Positions 8,164-16,986 of a stretch of 64,000 nucleotides of DNA are shown in pieces. The DNA is from Verrucomicrobiota bacterium. Lineage in GTDB: Bacteria > Verrucomicrobiota > Verrucomicrobiia > Opitutales > Opitutaceae. Position 1 is the first letter of the stretch. Each line of letters begins with the position of its first letter. The notes below the pieces were generated by a model. It did no database searches and was not told the origin of the DNA. It was given only the letters and a program-made list of their open reading frames with translations. The stretch spans positions 1 through 64,000 of the forward strand of contig JACRKC010000027.1 of assembly GCA_016235555.1 (NCBI GenBank). Direction: 5' to 3'. Position numbers and translations under genes: made by a program.

Positions 8164-8835
8164 TCAGTGGGCGGGCTGGGCGGTGGCGGGGGCCGGATGC
8201 GGATCGCGCAACGGATGCGGTCCGGGCGCGGGCTCGCGGCCGCCGATGCGCGGGGCGTGCGGATTGTGGCAGTTGGCGCAACTCAGCCGTTCGGCCGCGC
8301 CGCGTTTGCGATCCCAGTAGCCGCTGATGCGGCCGTGGGCGCCGGCCTCCCAGTCGCGGTAGGTCGGGCCGTGGCAACTGCCGCAGAGCGCGGGGATGTT
8401 GTCGAATTTCACGTCCTGGCCGGCGCGGGCCTGGAGCGTGACGAGAGTCTGTTCGTTGTGGCAGTTCCAGCAGTGGTCGTTGCGGTCGTGCGAGCCGTGC
8501 CCCATCACGATGTTCGAGTGCTCCTTCGGGATGATGATCTTGTGCTTGTCGTCGAAGCGGATCGGCGGCGGTTTGCCCTTCTCGTGGCAGCCGTAGCAAT
8601 CGTAGTCGGAGAGATCCTCCTTGGCCTTGACGAGGTCGGCGTAGGTTTTGCGCCACGGCGTCGTATCGAGGAATTTTTTGTCAACGAGCGGCAGCGGCTT
8701 CTGCGGCTCGACATGGCCCCAGAGGTTTTTGGCGAACATCGCGGCGAGGGCGACGAACAGGAGCGTGACGCCACCGAGCCAGAGGTTGGTGCGGCCCGCC
8801 GGAGCGGGGGGCGTCGGCCGGGGGGGAGTTTCCAT
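8164..8835 (-). CDS. membrane-anchored tetraheme cytochrome c
   Basis: A short basic, proline-rich N-terminus is followed by one hydrophobic helix (about 18-40, LWLGGVTLLFVALAAMF) that should anchor the protein with its domain in the periplasm. The 223-residue protein has four heme-binding motifs: CYGCH, CWNCH, CGSCH and CANCH. The tail after the last heme is rich in proline and histidine. A membrane tetraheme cytochrome with an Fe-S protein and an NrfD subunit reproduces the composition of Geobacter Cbc4 (CbcS-CbcT-CbcU) and of Hmc/Qrc-like complexes. It probably exchanges electrons with the small soluble cytochrome encoded just upstream. Spacing to both neighbours (30 and 1 bases) indicates one transcript. 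Confidence 0.85.
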   Translation of the reverse strand: METPPRPTPPAPAGRTNLWLGGVTLLFVALAAMFAKNLWGHVEPQKPLPLVDKKFLDTTPWRKTYADLVKAKEDLSDYDCYGCHEKGKPPPIRFDDKHKIIIPKEHSNIVMGHGSHDRNDHCWNCHNEQTLVTLQARAGQDVKFDNIPALCGSCHGPTYRDWEAGAHGRISGYWDRKRGAAERLSCANCHNPHAPRIGGREPAPGPHPLRDPHPAPATAQPAH

Positions 8836-8865
8836 GGGGTGAGGGAAACGCGCGCGGGCGACGGG

Positions 8866-9198
8866 CTATTTCCTGGCGAACGCGCGCACGACGGGCACGA
8901 GGGCCTTCATCTCGGCCTCGCTCAGGCCCTCGATGGGCTTCATCGAAAGTTTGCCGTCCTTGTCCTTGACCCCCTCCTTCATCGATTTCACCGCCTGCTC
9001 GTCGGTGAACTTGGCCTGCACCTTGGCGTCGGTCAGATCGGCGATGCCGAGTTTCCTGCCCATCTTGGTGTCGCCCTTGCCGTCGGCCCCGTGACATTTG
9101 GCGCACTGGCTTTCCCAGTTGGCGGCGGCGTCGGCGCCGAAGGCCGTGAGGGCGAGGCCGGAGAGGAGGACGGCGAGGGGGCGGAGGGAGGACTTCAT
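8866..9198 (-). CDS. periplasmic monoheme cytochrome c
   Basis: The start MKSSLRPL gives a 110-residue precursor with a signal peptide (about 1-25, ending GADAAA). The frame is open further upstream, but that extension is low-complexity and not plausible. The single heme motif is CAKCH, and Met in GKLSMKP is the probable second iron ligand, as in class I cytochromes c. It is the first gene of the operon running to 4948. By context it is a soluble shuttle between the membrane complex and another periplasmic or outer-membrane acceptor such as the octaheme cytochrome encoded divergently at 9494. Confidence 0.85.
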   Translation of the reverse strand: MKSSLRPLAVLLSGLALTAFGADAAANWESQCAKCHGADGKGDTKMGRKLGIADLTDAKVQAKFTDEQAVKSMKEGVKDKDGKLSMKPIEGLSEAEMKALVPVVRAFARK

Positions 9199-9493
9199 GG
9201 TCGGGAAGGGTCGGGACAAACGAAGGATGGTTGCTGAGGTGTGAGTGAAGCGCCGCGGCGGTGCGGTGCCGCCACTATCGCCGAGATGCGCCGCGCCGAC
9301 TCTCCGCATCTTGGCTGGCACGGCGCATTTCTTGCCAACGGTGGTCGCGGATTTTGCCCGGCCGGCCGAGGACAACCGCCGGGTGAACGTCGCCAACCGT
9401 TGCGCAGCCACGGCCAGAAACCGCCGGCATAATGGAGGCGCAATTACGCCTCCTCCACCGCCAACCCCAACCATAAACCGCTGATACTACATC
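9199..9493. promoter_or_regulatory. divergent control region with a perfect hairpin
   Basis: This 295-base gap separates the two divergent electron-transfer units, so it should hold both promoters. A perfect inverted repeat, GGAGGCGCAATTACGCCTCC (9434-9453), lies about 40 bases before the octaheme cytochrome gene and right after CATAAT, a possible -10 box. It could be an operator or a 5' leader hairpin. No confident -35 box was assigned, and no equivalent hairpin was found upstream of the second conduit. Confidence 0.4.
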
Positions 9494-10276
9494 ATGAGCC
9501 CCCAACCCCGTTGGACTAAAAGCACCCTCATCTTCGGGGGCGCGGCGCTGTGGGGCGCCGTGCTCGTCGGATGTGTGATGGTCAACCGCACCATGCTCGC
9601 GCCGCCGGCGATCCCCGGCGCCGCCCTCGTCGGCAACAAACAGTGCGCCGAATGCCACGAGGAGCAGACCGCGCGTGCGTCGAGTGCGACGCACGCGAAG
9701 GTCGCGCTCGCGCAGGATCCGAAACTCGGCCCGACGAGCTGCGAAGCCTGCCACGGCCCCGGCTCGCTCCACGTGAAGGCCGGCGGCAGCAAGGGCACGA
9801 TCATCAATCCGCAGAAGAACTCGGAGACGTGCTTCTCCTGCCACCTCGACAAGCGCGGCACGTTCATGCTGTCCAACAGCCACCAGGTGCTGAACGGCAA
9901 GATGTCCTGCGGCGACTGCCACGACCCGCACGAGGGCAACGCCCTCAAGGGTTCCGGCGCCTCGATCGAAAACGAGATCGAGACCTGCACCAAGTGCCAC
10001 ACCGCGCAGAAGGGCCCGTTCGTCTTCGTGCACAACGCGATGAAGGAAGGCTGCACGGCCTGCCACAACCCGCACGGCTCGGTCAACGCGAAGATGCTCC
10101 TCGCGCGTGACGCCAACCTCTGCCTGCGCTGCCACCTGCAGACGACCTCCACCAACGGCACGATCTTCGCCGGCGGCGAGGATCACCGCACGCGCCTGCA
10201 GGGCGGCACCTGCTGGATCGCCGGCTGCCACGAGACCATCCACGGCTCCTATTCGAGCAAACCCCTCCGCTACTAA
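9494..10276 (+). CDS. MtrA/DmsE-like octaheme cytochrome c, conduit 1
   Basis: This 260-residue protein has a short basic N-terminus, one hydrophobic stretch and a lipobox-like LVGC (25-28), so it may be a lipoprotein rather than a freely soluble protein. Heme motifs are CAECH, CEACH, CFSCH, CGDCH, CTKCH, CTACH and CLRCH, plus an eighth with wider spacing, CWIAGCH (CX4CH). The segments CEACHGPGSLH and ACHNPHG are typical of the MtrA/DmsE decaheme family, which is larger (about 300 residues or more, ten hemes). In MtrAB the cytochrome plugs an outer-membrane barrel and carries electrons through the outer membrane. The barrel gene follows after 20 bases. A paralogue is at 30177-30977. Confidence 0.85.
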   Translation: MSPQPRWTKSTLIFGGAALWGAVLVGCVMVNRTMLAPPAIPGAALVGNKQCAECHEEQTARASSATHAKVALAQDPKLGPTSCEACHGPGSLHVKAGGSKGTIINPQKNSETCFSCHLDKRGTFMLSNSHQVLNGKMSCGDCHDPHEGNALKGSGASIENEIETCTKCHTAQKGPFVFVHNAMKEGCTACHNPHGSVNAKMLLARDANLCLRCHLQTTSTNGTIFAGGEDHRTRLQGGTCWIAGCHETIHGSYSSKPLRY

Positions 10277-10296
10277 CCCTCAGCCAACCGAACGCA

Positions 10297-12510
10297 ATGA
10301 ACGCAAATAATTCATTCACCCGCACGGCTGGCCTGCTGGCTGGTGCGCTGCTCCTCCTCTCCGGTGCGTCCCTCGGCCGCGCCGCCAACGCGGAAGCCGA
10401 CGCGCTTCCGACGTTCCACGAAAACTTCCTCAAGGTCGGCGTCTCGCCCGCCAACGTCAGCGACAGCAAGGCCGGCTTCATGGCCCGCACGCAGATGTTC
10501 CGCAAGGGCTCCGCCGGCATCGAGGAGTTCAACGTCACCGAGGAACTCGACAAGACCACGACGCTCACCGTCGACGGTCGCGCGCTGCTCGGCGCCGAGG
10601 ACTACCTCGCCTCGTTCAAACTCACGAAGACCGAGGTCGGCTCCTTCGAGGCCGGCTACAAGAGCGTGCGCACGTTCTACGACGGTGCGGGCGGCTTCTT
10701 CCCGATCAACAACGCCTGGCTGCCGCTCTACTCGCGCCAGCTGTTCGTCGATCGCGGGGCCTTCTACGTGAACGGTGCGATCAACCTGCCAAAGGCTCCC
10801 GTGTTCACGTTCAGCTACCGCAACGAAACCCGTTCCGGCCGCAAGGACTCCACGATCTGGGGCGATACCAATCAGACCGGCATCCCGATCTACCGGCCGA
10901 CGTCGCTCAATCTTGTGTCGGCGAGCCGCAAGCTCATCCCCGCCTACATCAACCTCAGCGAGCGTAGAGAGACCTGGGAGGTCGCGATGAAGCAGACGGT
11001 CGGCGCCACCAGCTACCGGTTCTCGATCCTCGGCACCAAGATCAACAATCACGATACGCGCACCGTGGATCGCAACCCAGGCGAACTCAGCCCGCGGCCG
11101 GCGTTGCCCTCCAACCCGACGCCTCCGTTGCTGGTCTCGCCCTTCCTGGCTGCGAACCAGACCAAGGGCACCGACATGATGGGCCTCAAGGAGGACGGGC
11201 TCACCCTCTCGGGCAGGATCGAGACCAAGCTCAGCGACAGCGCCAAGGTGTTCCTCAGCCTCAGCCAGCACCACAGCGAGGGCGATCTCGCGCAGTCCCG
11301 TCTCATCACGGCCTACATCATGACCGACGCCGGCCTCACGACCACGGTCGGCGGCTACACCCCCGGCGGTCGCTCGCCGTATTCGCAGAGCGGCTCCGGC
11401 ACGATCAAACAGGATGTGTTCACCGGCGTGGTCGGTCTCGAATTCAAGCCGACGCGCGATCTCGAGATGACCGCGGGCCTCAAGGGCGAAGACCTCCAGA
11501 TCGAGGGCAACTACACCGCCAACTACGTGCTCAACATGGTCACGCTCACGACCGGCGCCGTCGCGCCGCAGTCGCTCACCGCGCCCAATTCGACCAAGAT
11601 CAGCGAGTCGCCATGGGTGCCCGAGCTGTCCGGGCGCTACACCGGTGTGAAGGACATGGCCTTCTGGTTCATGTGGGACTACAGCACGCTCAAACAGGAC
11701 GAGCGCAACAGCTACGTCGGCCTCACCACCAGCACCGGCCCGATGGTGCTCACCGCCCCCTCGGGCGCCAATGCGCGCGTCAAGGACCGTCACTCCAACC
11801 TGAAGGTCGGCGCCAACTGGACGCCCAACTCGATGATCATGGTCCGCGGCGAAGTGTTCACCAAGGATCACGAAAATAACTTCACGGGCCAGGGCACCGC
11901 GCTCGGCAGCTACTACATCCTCGACTACGACACCTACGGCGCCCGCGTGACGGCCACCGTCAAGCCGATGCCCGGCCTCTCGTTCTCGACCCGCTACCTC
12001 GTGCAACGCGGCAAGGCCGAGATCGCCGAGGATGGCTACGTGCACACCAACTCGAACGACTCGCGCCGCTACCAGCTCTCCGAGACGGTCGACTGGAATC
12101 CGAACAAGTCCGTCTACGTGCAGGGCAACCTCTGCATGTTCTGGGATACGATCGGCACCGTGTATCCGCGCGCCGGTGGCGCCGCCAACGACGTGCTCCA
12201 CAATGCCGACAACAACTTCTGGAACGCCAGCGTCGTCACCGGCTACGTCGTCGACAAGGACACGGATGCGCAGATCCAGGGCACCTACTACAAGGCCAAC
12301 AACTGGAATCCCTCCCTCGCCGCGGCGACCACGCCGTATGGCCAGGGCGGCAAGGACTACAGCGTCACCGTCGGCCTGAAGCACAAGTTCAGCGACCGGC
12401 TCGTCGGTTCGGCGAAAGTCGGCTATTTCAAGAGCGACAGCGAGACCACCGGCGGCTTCGCCAACTACAAGGGCACCATCGGCTGGCTGACGCTCGACTA
12501 TAAACTGTAA
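10297..12510 (+). CDS. MtrB/PioB-like outer-membrane beta-barrel, conduit 1
   Basis: The 737-residue precursor has a signal peptide (about 1-30, ending GRAANA). The rest is alternating polar/hydrophobic strands with many aromatic residues, ending in a short final strand (TLDYKL), the pattern of a large outer-membrane barrel. Length and pairing with a multiheme cytochrome fit MtrB/PioB, which sheath MtrA. The motif SGRKDSTIWG recurs in the paralogue at 30997-33249, as do DGAGGFF/DGVGGFF and the C-terminal region. The CXXC motif near the N-terminus of Shewanella MtrB is absent. Assignment to the MtrB family is by context and architecture, and strand count was not computed. Confidence 0.75.
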   Translation: MNANNSFTRTAGLLAGALLLLSGASLGRAANAEADALPTFHENFLKVGVSPANVSDSKAGFMARTQMFRKGSAGIEEFNVTEELDKTTTLTVDGRALLGAEDYLASFKLTKTEVGSFEAGYKSVRTFYDGAGGFFPINNAWLPLYSRQLFVDRGAFYVNGAINLPKAPVFTFSYRNETRSGRKDSTIWGDTNQTGIPIYRPTSLNLVSASRKLIPAYINLSERRETWEVAMKQTVGATSYRFSILGTKINNHDTRTVDRNPGELSPRPALPSNPTPPLLVSPFLAANQTKGTDMMGLKEDGLTLSGRIETKLSDSAKVFLSLSQHHSEGDLAQSRLITAYIMTDAGLTTTVGGYTPGGRSPYSQSGSGTIKQDVFTGVVGLEFKPTRDLEMTAGLKGEDLQIEGNYTANYVLNMVTLTTGAVAPQSLTAPNSTKISESPWVPELSGRYTGVKDMAFWFMWDYSTLKQDERNSYVGLTTSTGPMVLTAPSGANARVKDRHSNLKVGANWTPNSMIMVRGEVFTKDHENNFTGQGTALGSYYILDYDTYGARVTATVKPMPGLSFSTRYLVQRGKAEIAEDGYVHTNSNDSRRYQLSETVDWNPNKSVYVQGNLCMFWDTIGTVYPRAGGAANDVLHNADNNFWNASVVTGYVVDKDTDAQIQGTYYKANNWNPSLAAATTPYGQGGKDYSVTVGLKHKFSDRLVGSAKVGYFKSDSETTGGFANYKGTIGWLTLDYKL

Positions 12511-12533
12511 GCCAGGTTCCGCTTTGCGACTCC

Positions 12534-12570
12534 CGGCCGCTGCGCCCCGTGCGCCGCGGCCGTTTTTTTT
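12534..12570 (+). terminator. rho-independent terminator after conduit 1
   Basis: A stem CGGCCGC/GCGGCCG (12534-12540 with 12556-12562) with a 15-base loop is followed by eight T residues (12563-12570). It lies 24 bases after the barrel stop codon and should end the cytochrome-barrel transcript. Confidence 0.8.
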
Positions 12571-12676
12571 GGCGTCATCCGGCCGCGCCGTCCGCCCGCC
12601 GGGAGATTTTCCCGGCGGCGCCCGGTGAAACCGCATTGCACCGCACCCACGGTGGGCTTCTCCTCCTGCCCGCCGC

Positions 12677-15600
12677 ATGCCTTCCCCCGCGCCCGCTTCC
12701 GATCCGCTCGCCGCCTTCATCGCGCGCTGGTCCGCCGCCGGTTCCGCCGAGCGCGCCAACTACGTCCTGTTCCTGACCGAGCTGTGCGACGTGCTTGAGG
12801 TGCCGCGCCCTGTTCCCGCGAGCGACGACACCGCGCACAATGCCTACGTGTTTGAGCGCGCCGTCCCGCTCCACCAGCGCGACGGCAAAACCACCACCGG
12901 CCGCATCGACCTCTACAAGCGCGGCTGCTTCGTGCTCGAGGCCAAACAATACGCCGCCGAAACCCCCGCCGCCGAACCCGCCCAGCTCGCGCCCGCCCTC
13001 GATGCCCCGCCCGCGAAGAAATCCACCATCGCCCGCGGCTCCGCGGCTTGGGACGACGCCCTGCTCAAGGCCCGCGGCCAGGCCGAGCGCTACGCCCGCA
13101 ACCTCCCCGCTGGCGAGCCCACGCCGCCGTTTCTCCTCGTCGTCGATGTCGGCCACGTGTTCGAGCTGTTCGCCGACTTCTCGCAGCAGGGCAAGGCCTA
13201 CCTGCCGTTCCCCGATGCCCGGGCCAACCGCATCCGCCTCGCCGACCTCCGCGACGAAAAGATCCGCGCCCGGCTCCGCGCCGTCTGGCTGGAGCCGCTC
13301 ACGCTCGACCCCGCGAAAATCTCCGCCGCCGTCACGCGCGACGTCGCCCGCTACCTCGCCGAGCTCGCGAGACACTTCGAGCACCAGCACGACCCCGCCA
13401 CCGTCGCCGCGTTTCTTTCGCGCTGTCTCTTCTGCATGTTCGCCGAGGATGTCGACCTGCTCCCGCGCGACGCGTTCACCCAGCTCCTCGAATCCGTGCG
13501 GGGCGACCCCGCCGCCGCCGTGCCGCTGCTCAAGGCGCTCTTCGAGGAGATGAACCGCGGCGGCTACTCGCTCGCCCTGCGCAGGACGCTCCTCCACTTC
13601 AACGGCGGCCTCTTCGCCGAGTCCGCCGTGCTTCCGCTCGACAGCCCCACGCTCGGCCTCCTCATCGCCGCCGCGAAGCTGGACTGGAAACACGTCGAGC
13701 CCGCCATCTTCGGCACCCTGCTGGAGCGCGCCCTCCATCCGGCCGAGCGGCACAAGCTCGGCGCCCACTACACCCCGCGCGCCTACGTCGAGCGCCTCGT
13801 GCTGCCCACCGTGGTCGAGCCGCTGCGCGAGGACTGGGAACACGTGCGCGCCGCCGCCGTCACCCTCGCCAGCCGCGGCGACCTGAAAGGCGCCATCCAG
13901 GAGACGCGCGCCTTCCACCACCGCCTCTGCGCCGTGCGCGTGCTCGATCCCGCCTGCGGCTCCGGCAACTTCCTCTACGTCGCCCTCGAACACCTCAAGC
14001 GCCTCGAAGGCGAGGTCCTCCAGCTCGCCGAGGCCTTCGGCGAAAACATGCGCCTCGACATCGGCGGCGAGACCGTCGACCCGCACCAATTCCTCGGGAT
14101 CGAGCTCAACCCCCGCGCCGCCACCATCGCCGAGCTCGTGCTCTGGATCGGCTACCTCCAATGGCACCACCGCAACCGCGGCGCCACCGAGTGGCCCCAG
14201 CCCGTGCTCCGCGCCTTCCACAACATCGAGTGCCGCGACGCCGTGCTCGCCTGCGACCGGAAGGAATTCGCCAGGGACGCCGCCGGCAAGGTGCGGTTCG
14301 TCTGGGACCGGAAGACGATGAAAACCGATCCCGCCACCGGCCGCGAAGTGCCCGACGACAAAGCCGTCGTCCCGCTCGAGACCTTCGTCAACCCGCGCCC
14401 CGCCGGGTGGCCGCAGGCGGAGTTCATCGTGGGCAATCCGCCGTTTCTGGGAAAAGGCAAGATTCGCGAGGATCTGCGGGACGGTTACGTCGAGACGCTG
14501 CGTGAAGTTTACGAAGACGTGCCCGACAGCGCCGACTTCGTGATGTATTGGTGGCACAAAGCCGCGGAAGAAACGCTGGCAGGCCGCACGCGGCGCTTCG
14601 GTCTCATCACCACCAACAGCATCAAGCAGACATTCAATCGCCGGGTCGTGAAGCGCGCCTTGATGGAAGGAGTCTCGTTGCGCTTCGCGATTCCCGATCA
14701 CCCGTGGGTGGACACCGTCGACGGTGCCGCTGTTCGCATTGCGATGACGGTTGGTGCGCTCGGCCACCCGAATGCAGAGAAGTGGATGCTCTCCGAACCG
14801 CCGCCCCCCGACCCTTCGGCGTTTGCTGGCGATCTGCTCGTTGTCACTCACGAAACATCGAAGGACGACGGTTCGGCCGATGTCTTGTTTGCGATTCTCC
14901 ACGGGCGGATCGGCTCGGGCCTTAACATTGGAGCGGAGCTCGAAGACGCTGTGGCGCTCAAGGCGAATGATGCGCTTGCGAGCACCGGCCTTATTCTCGG
15001 CAGCCGCGGCTTTGTGCTTTCGCGTTCCGAAGCGGACGCAATCAAGCGCCGCGATAAGAACGCCTCCGCGATCATCTTTCCGCTGCGAAATGGCGAAGAC
15101 CTAACCGACAAACCCCGGGACGCATTCGTCATCGACACGCACGAACTCAGCGAAGACGCGCTTCGGCACAACTACCCCGTCGTTTTCGATCATCTCAGGA
15201 GCACCGTCTTCGAGGACCGGAAAACCAATCGCGATCCCAAGCTCAGAAAACTTTGGTGGTTGTTTCGTCGTAGCAACGAGCAGGTGCGGGGCGCCATCGC
15301 TGGCCTCCAGCGTTACATCGTCACAGTCGAAACCACCAAGCATCGCGTTTTTCAGTTTCTGTCTGCGAACACCAAACCGGAGCATGTTCTGATCGTGGCG
15401 GGATTGGAGGACGCCTTTCACCTCGGCGTCTTGAGCAGCCGCATCCACGTCGTTTACGCGCTTGCTGCCGGTGGCACGCTCGAAGATCGGCCGCGTTACA
15501 ACAAGACCCGCTGTTTCGATCCGTTCCCGTTTCCTGACTGCACGGAGAAGCAGAAGGCGAAAATCCGCGCGCTGGCCGAGGAACTCGACGCCCACCGCAA

Positions 15601-16309
15601 GCGTGCGCAGGCACAGCACGGCATCGGCCTCACCGATCTCTACAACGTGCTGGAAAAAATCCGGAAGGTGGAGCGCGTTGACCCCAACGCGCTTGCCTTG
15701 GACGGCGGCGGAAAAAACGCGTTGAGGTCAACGCGTTCCACCTCCGAATCAGCGGTGCTCACGCCGAAGGAAAAACACCTCCACGACCAGGCGCTCGTCG
15801 CCACGCTCCGCCAGCTCCACGACGATCTCGATGCGGCCGTGGCCGACGCCTACGACTGGCCCTGGCCGCTCGGCGACGATGACATCCTCGCCCGCGTGGT
15901 CGCCCTCAATGCCGCCCGCGCCGCCGAGGAAGCGAAAGGCATCGTCCGCTGGCTCCGCCCCGATTACCAACAGCCGCTCTTCGCGGGAGAAAAACAATCC
16001 GATCTCGGGCTCGCGCCGGCCGATGGTGCGGGCGGGGCGTTGCGCTCCGACCAACCGGGCGGGAGAAAGCCGGGGCATAAGGCCCCTCCCACCACGACCG
16101 CGAAAAAGGCCGCCTGGCCGAAGACCCTCGCCGAGCGCGTGCGCGCCGTGGAAACCATGCTCGCCGCCGAAGAAAAGCCCGCCACCGCCGCCGGCCTGGC
16201 GAAAAAGTTCTCCCGCGCCGACGGGACCGTGATTGCCGAAATCCTGCAAACGCTCGTCACCCTCGGTCGCGCCCGCCCCGGCGACGCCGGCGGGACGTTT
16301 GTGCGGTAA
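12677..16309 (+). CDS. single-chain MmeI-like restriction-modification enzyme (type IIG/IIL)
   Basis: This 1210-residue protein combines nuclease and adenine methyltransferase. Near the N-terminus Asp78 and VLEAK (86-90) form a PD-(D/E)xK nuclease motif. The S-adenosylmethionine motif DPACGSGNF lies near residue 424 and the catalytic NPPF near 586 (GNPPFLGKGK), followed by a target-recognition region and a C-terminal winged-helix-like segment (AWPKTLAERV onward). MmeI-type enzymes methylate one strand of their site and cut some 20 bases away, and need no separate restriction subunit. None is seen here. Two dispersed palindromic repeats sit in frame inside the gene (15666-15743 and about 16069-16093), in a loop after LYNVLEKIRK and in the linker before the C-terminal domain. 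They may or may not affect activity. Confidence 0.85.
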   Translation: MPSPAPASDPLAAFIARWSAAGSAERANYVLFLTELCDVLEVPRPVPASDDTAHNAYVFERAVPLHQRDGKTTTGRIDLYKRGCFVLEAKQYAAETPAAEPAQLAPALDAPPAKKSTIARGSAAWDDALLKARGQAERYARNLPAGEPTPPFLLVVDVGHVFELFADFSQQGKAYLPFPDARANRIRLADLRDEKIRARLRAVWLEPLTLDPAKISAAVTRDVARYLAELARHFEHQHDPATVAAFLSRCLFCMFAEDVDLLPRDAFTQLLESVRGDPAAAVPLLKALFEEMNRGGYSLALRRTLLHFNGGLFAESAVLPLDSPTLGLLIAAAKLDWKHVEPAIFGTLLERALHPAERHKLGAHYTPRAYVERLVLPTVVEPLREDWEHVRAAAVTLASRGDLKGAIQETRAFHHRLCAVRVLDPACGSGNFLYVALEHLKRLEGEVLQLAEAFGENMRLDIGGETVDPHQFLGIELNPRAATIAELVLWIGYLQWHHRNRGATEWPQPVLRAFHNIECRDAVLACDRKEFARDAAGKVRFVWDRKTMKTDPATGREVPDDKAVVPLETFVNPRPAGWPQAEFIVGNPPFLGKGKIREDLRDGYVETLREVYEDVPDSADFVMYWWHKAAEETLAGRTRRFGLITTNSIKQTFNRRVVKRALMEGVSLRFAIPDHPWVDTVDGAAVRIAMTVGALGHPNAEKWMLSEPPPPDPSAFAGDLLVVTHETSKDDGSADVLFAILHGRIGSGLNIGAELEDAVALKANDALASTGLILGSRGFVLSRSEADAIKRRDKNASAIIFPLRNGEDLTDKPRDAFVIDTHELSEDALRHNYPVVFDHLRSTVFEDRKTNRDPKLRKLWWLFRRSNEQVRGAIAGLQRYIVTVETTKHRVFQFLSANTKPEHVLIVAGLEDAFHLGVLSSRIHVVYALAAGGTLEDRPRYNKTRCFDPFPFPDCTEKQKAKIRALAEELDAHRKRAQAQHGIGLTDLYNVLEKIRKVERVDPNALALDGGGKNALRSTRSTSESAVLTPKEKHLHDQALVATLRQLHDDLDAAVADAYDWPWPLGDDDILARVVALNAARAAEEAKGIVRWLRPDYQQPLFAGEKQSDLGLAPADGAGGALRSDQPGGRKPGHKAPPTTTAKKAAWPKTLAERVRAVETMLAAEEKPATAAGLAKKFSRADGTVIAEILQTLVTLGRARPGDAGGTFVR
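15666..15743. repeat. palindromic dispersed repeat, family 1, inserted in frame in a gene
   Basis: Two 30-base arms (15666-15695 and 15714-15743) are near-perfect inverted copies with the core GGAGCGCGTTGACC / GGAACGCGTTGACC. The 78-base element equals 26 codons and adds an Asn/Ser/Thr/Arg-rich segment between LEKIRK and LTPKEKHLHDQ, where related enzymes are expected to read straight through. Other copies are at 49220-49299 (complete) and 59768-59797 (half). Confidence 0.8.
16069..16093. repeat. dispersed repeat, family 2, inside the MmeI-like gene
   Basis: This 25-base core (centre GGGGCATAAGGCCCC) matches 47201-47225 at 23 of 25 positions. Here it codes for part of the linker segment reading GRKPGHKAPPTTTAK, just before the C-terminal domain. 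The surrounding bases from about 16033 may belong to the same insertion. Confidence 0.65.
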
Positions 16310-16986
16310 GGGAGCGCGAGGGAGGCGAGGGCGGAGTAAGAGGCAGTCATGCACTTGTGAGCGGTGCAGCGCGCTCGAAAGGTCGGCCCCTACCCACGGG
16401 CAAAGTTCATGAAAGCCTCCAAGCGGGAGCGTTGCCGTTGAAGTTCGCGAAACGTGGTAGCAGCCGAGGTAACGAGGCGGGTTGACGCGATTCACCTTGC
16501 TCCAGCCTCCTCACTGCCTGCCCTGAGCTGGCCGAAGGGTCGGCTGCTACGGCCCACTGCGCGCGTCCGCTAAGTTCAAGGCCTCACCAGGATTTCCGCT
16601 GCCAGCCCGCCGCGAGCGCGAGCGAATGGACGAAACACCACTCGCGCGCGCTCGTGGCCACACCGACCACGCCGAAGCAGGCGACCGGGGATCGGGCCTG
16701 CCGTGAGTAAAGATCCTCGGGGCAAGCCCCGAGGCATCAGACCAATCCCACCGTGCAACCTTCGGCCACTGATCGTAGCGGCGAGCGCCCGCGAGCCGAC
16801 GCGCTTCGACTCGCTGGCGCTCGTCGCTACCCAACCCAGGCGAAGCAAGCTGGGCGGTATCGGACCCAACGAGAACGAAGGTCCTTCCGGGCGTCGCGCC
16901 AGACGTCGGGGAAAGTTGGGCGGCCGCCGCGCGTTGCGCTTTACGCCCGCGTGCGAACCCCTTTCCTCAAGGCGTTCCCGCTTCCC
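16310..16986. repeat. gene-free 677-base gap built mostly of dispersed repeats
   Basis: Three repeat copies occupy most of this gap. Bases 16338-16413 share a block starting AGAGGCAGTCATGCACTTG with 59799-59932. Bases 16424-16554 are an inverted copy of 49484-49612. Bases 16707-16880 are an inverted copy of 21463-21654 and include the hairpin CCTCGGGGCAAGCCCCGAGG. The open frames crossing this gap are not credible genes. The response regulator at 16987 must be transcribed from a promoter near or inside the last repeat. Confidence 0.75.

Noticed and set aside
9311-9335. Possible sigma-54 promoter (GGCACGG...TTGCC) before conduit 1
   Set aside because: The spacing between the GG and GC elements does not fit the -24/-12 rule.
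12575-14902. Long minus-strand open frame antisense to the MmeI-like gene
   Set aside because: The plus strand has clear nuclease and methyltransferase motifs in order. The minus frame is low-complexity Gly/Glu/Val-rich.
16753-16986. N-terminal extension of the response regulator
   Set aside because: The extra residues are encoded by the dispersed repeat and precede a normal receiver start. The ATG at 16987 fits the family length.
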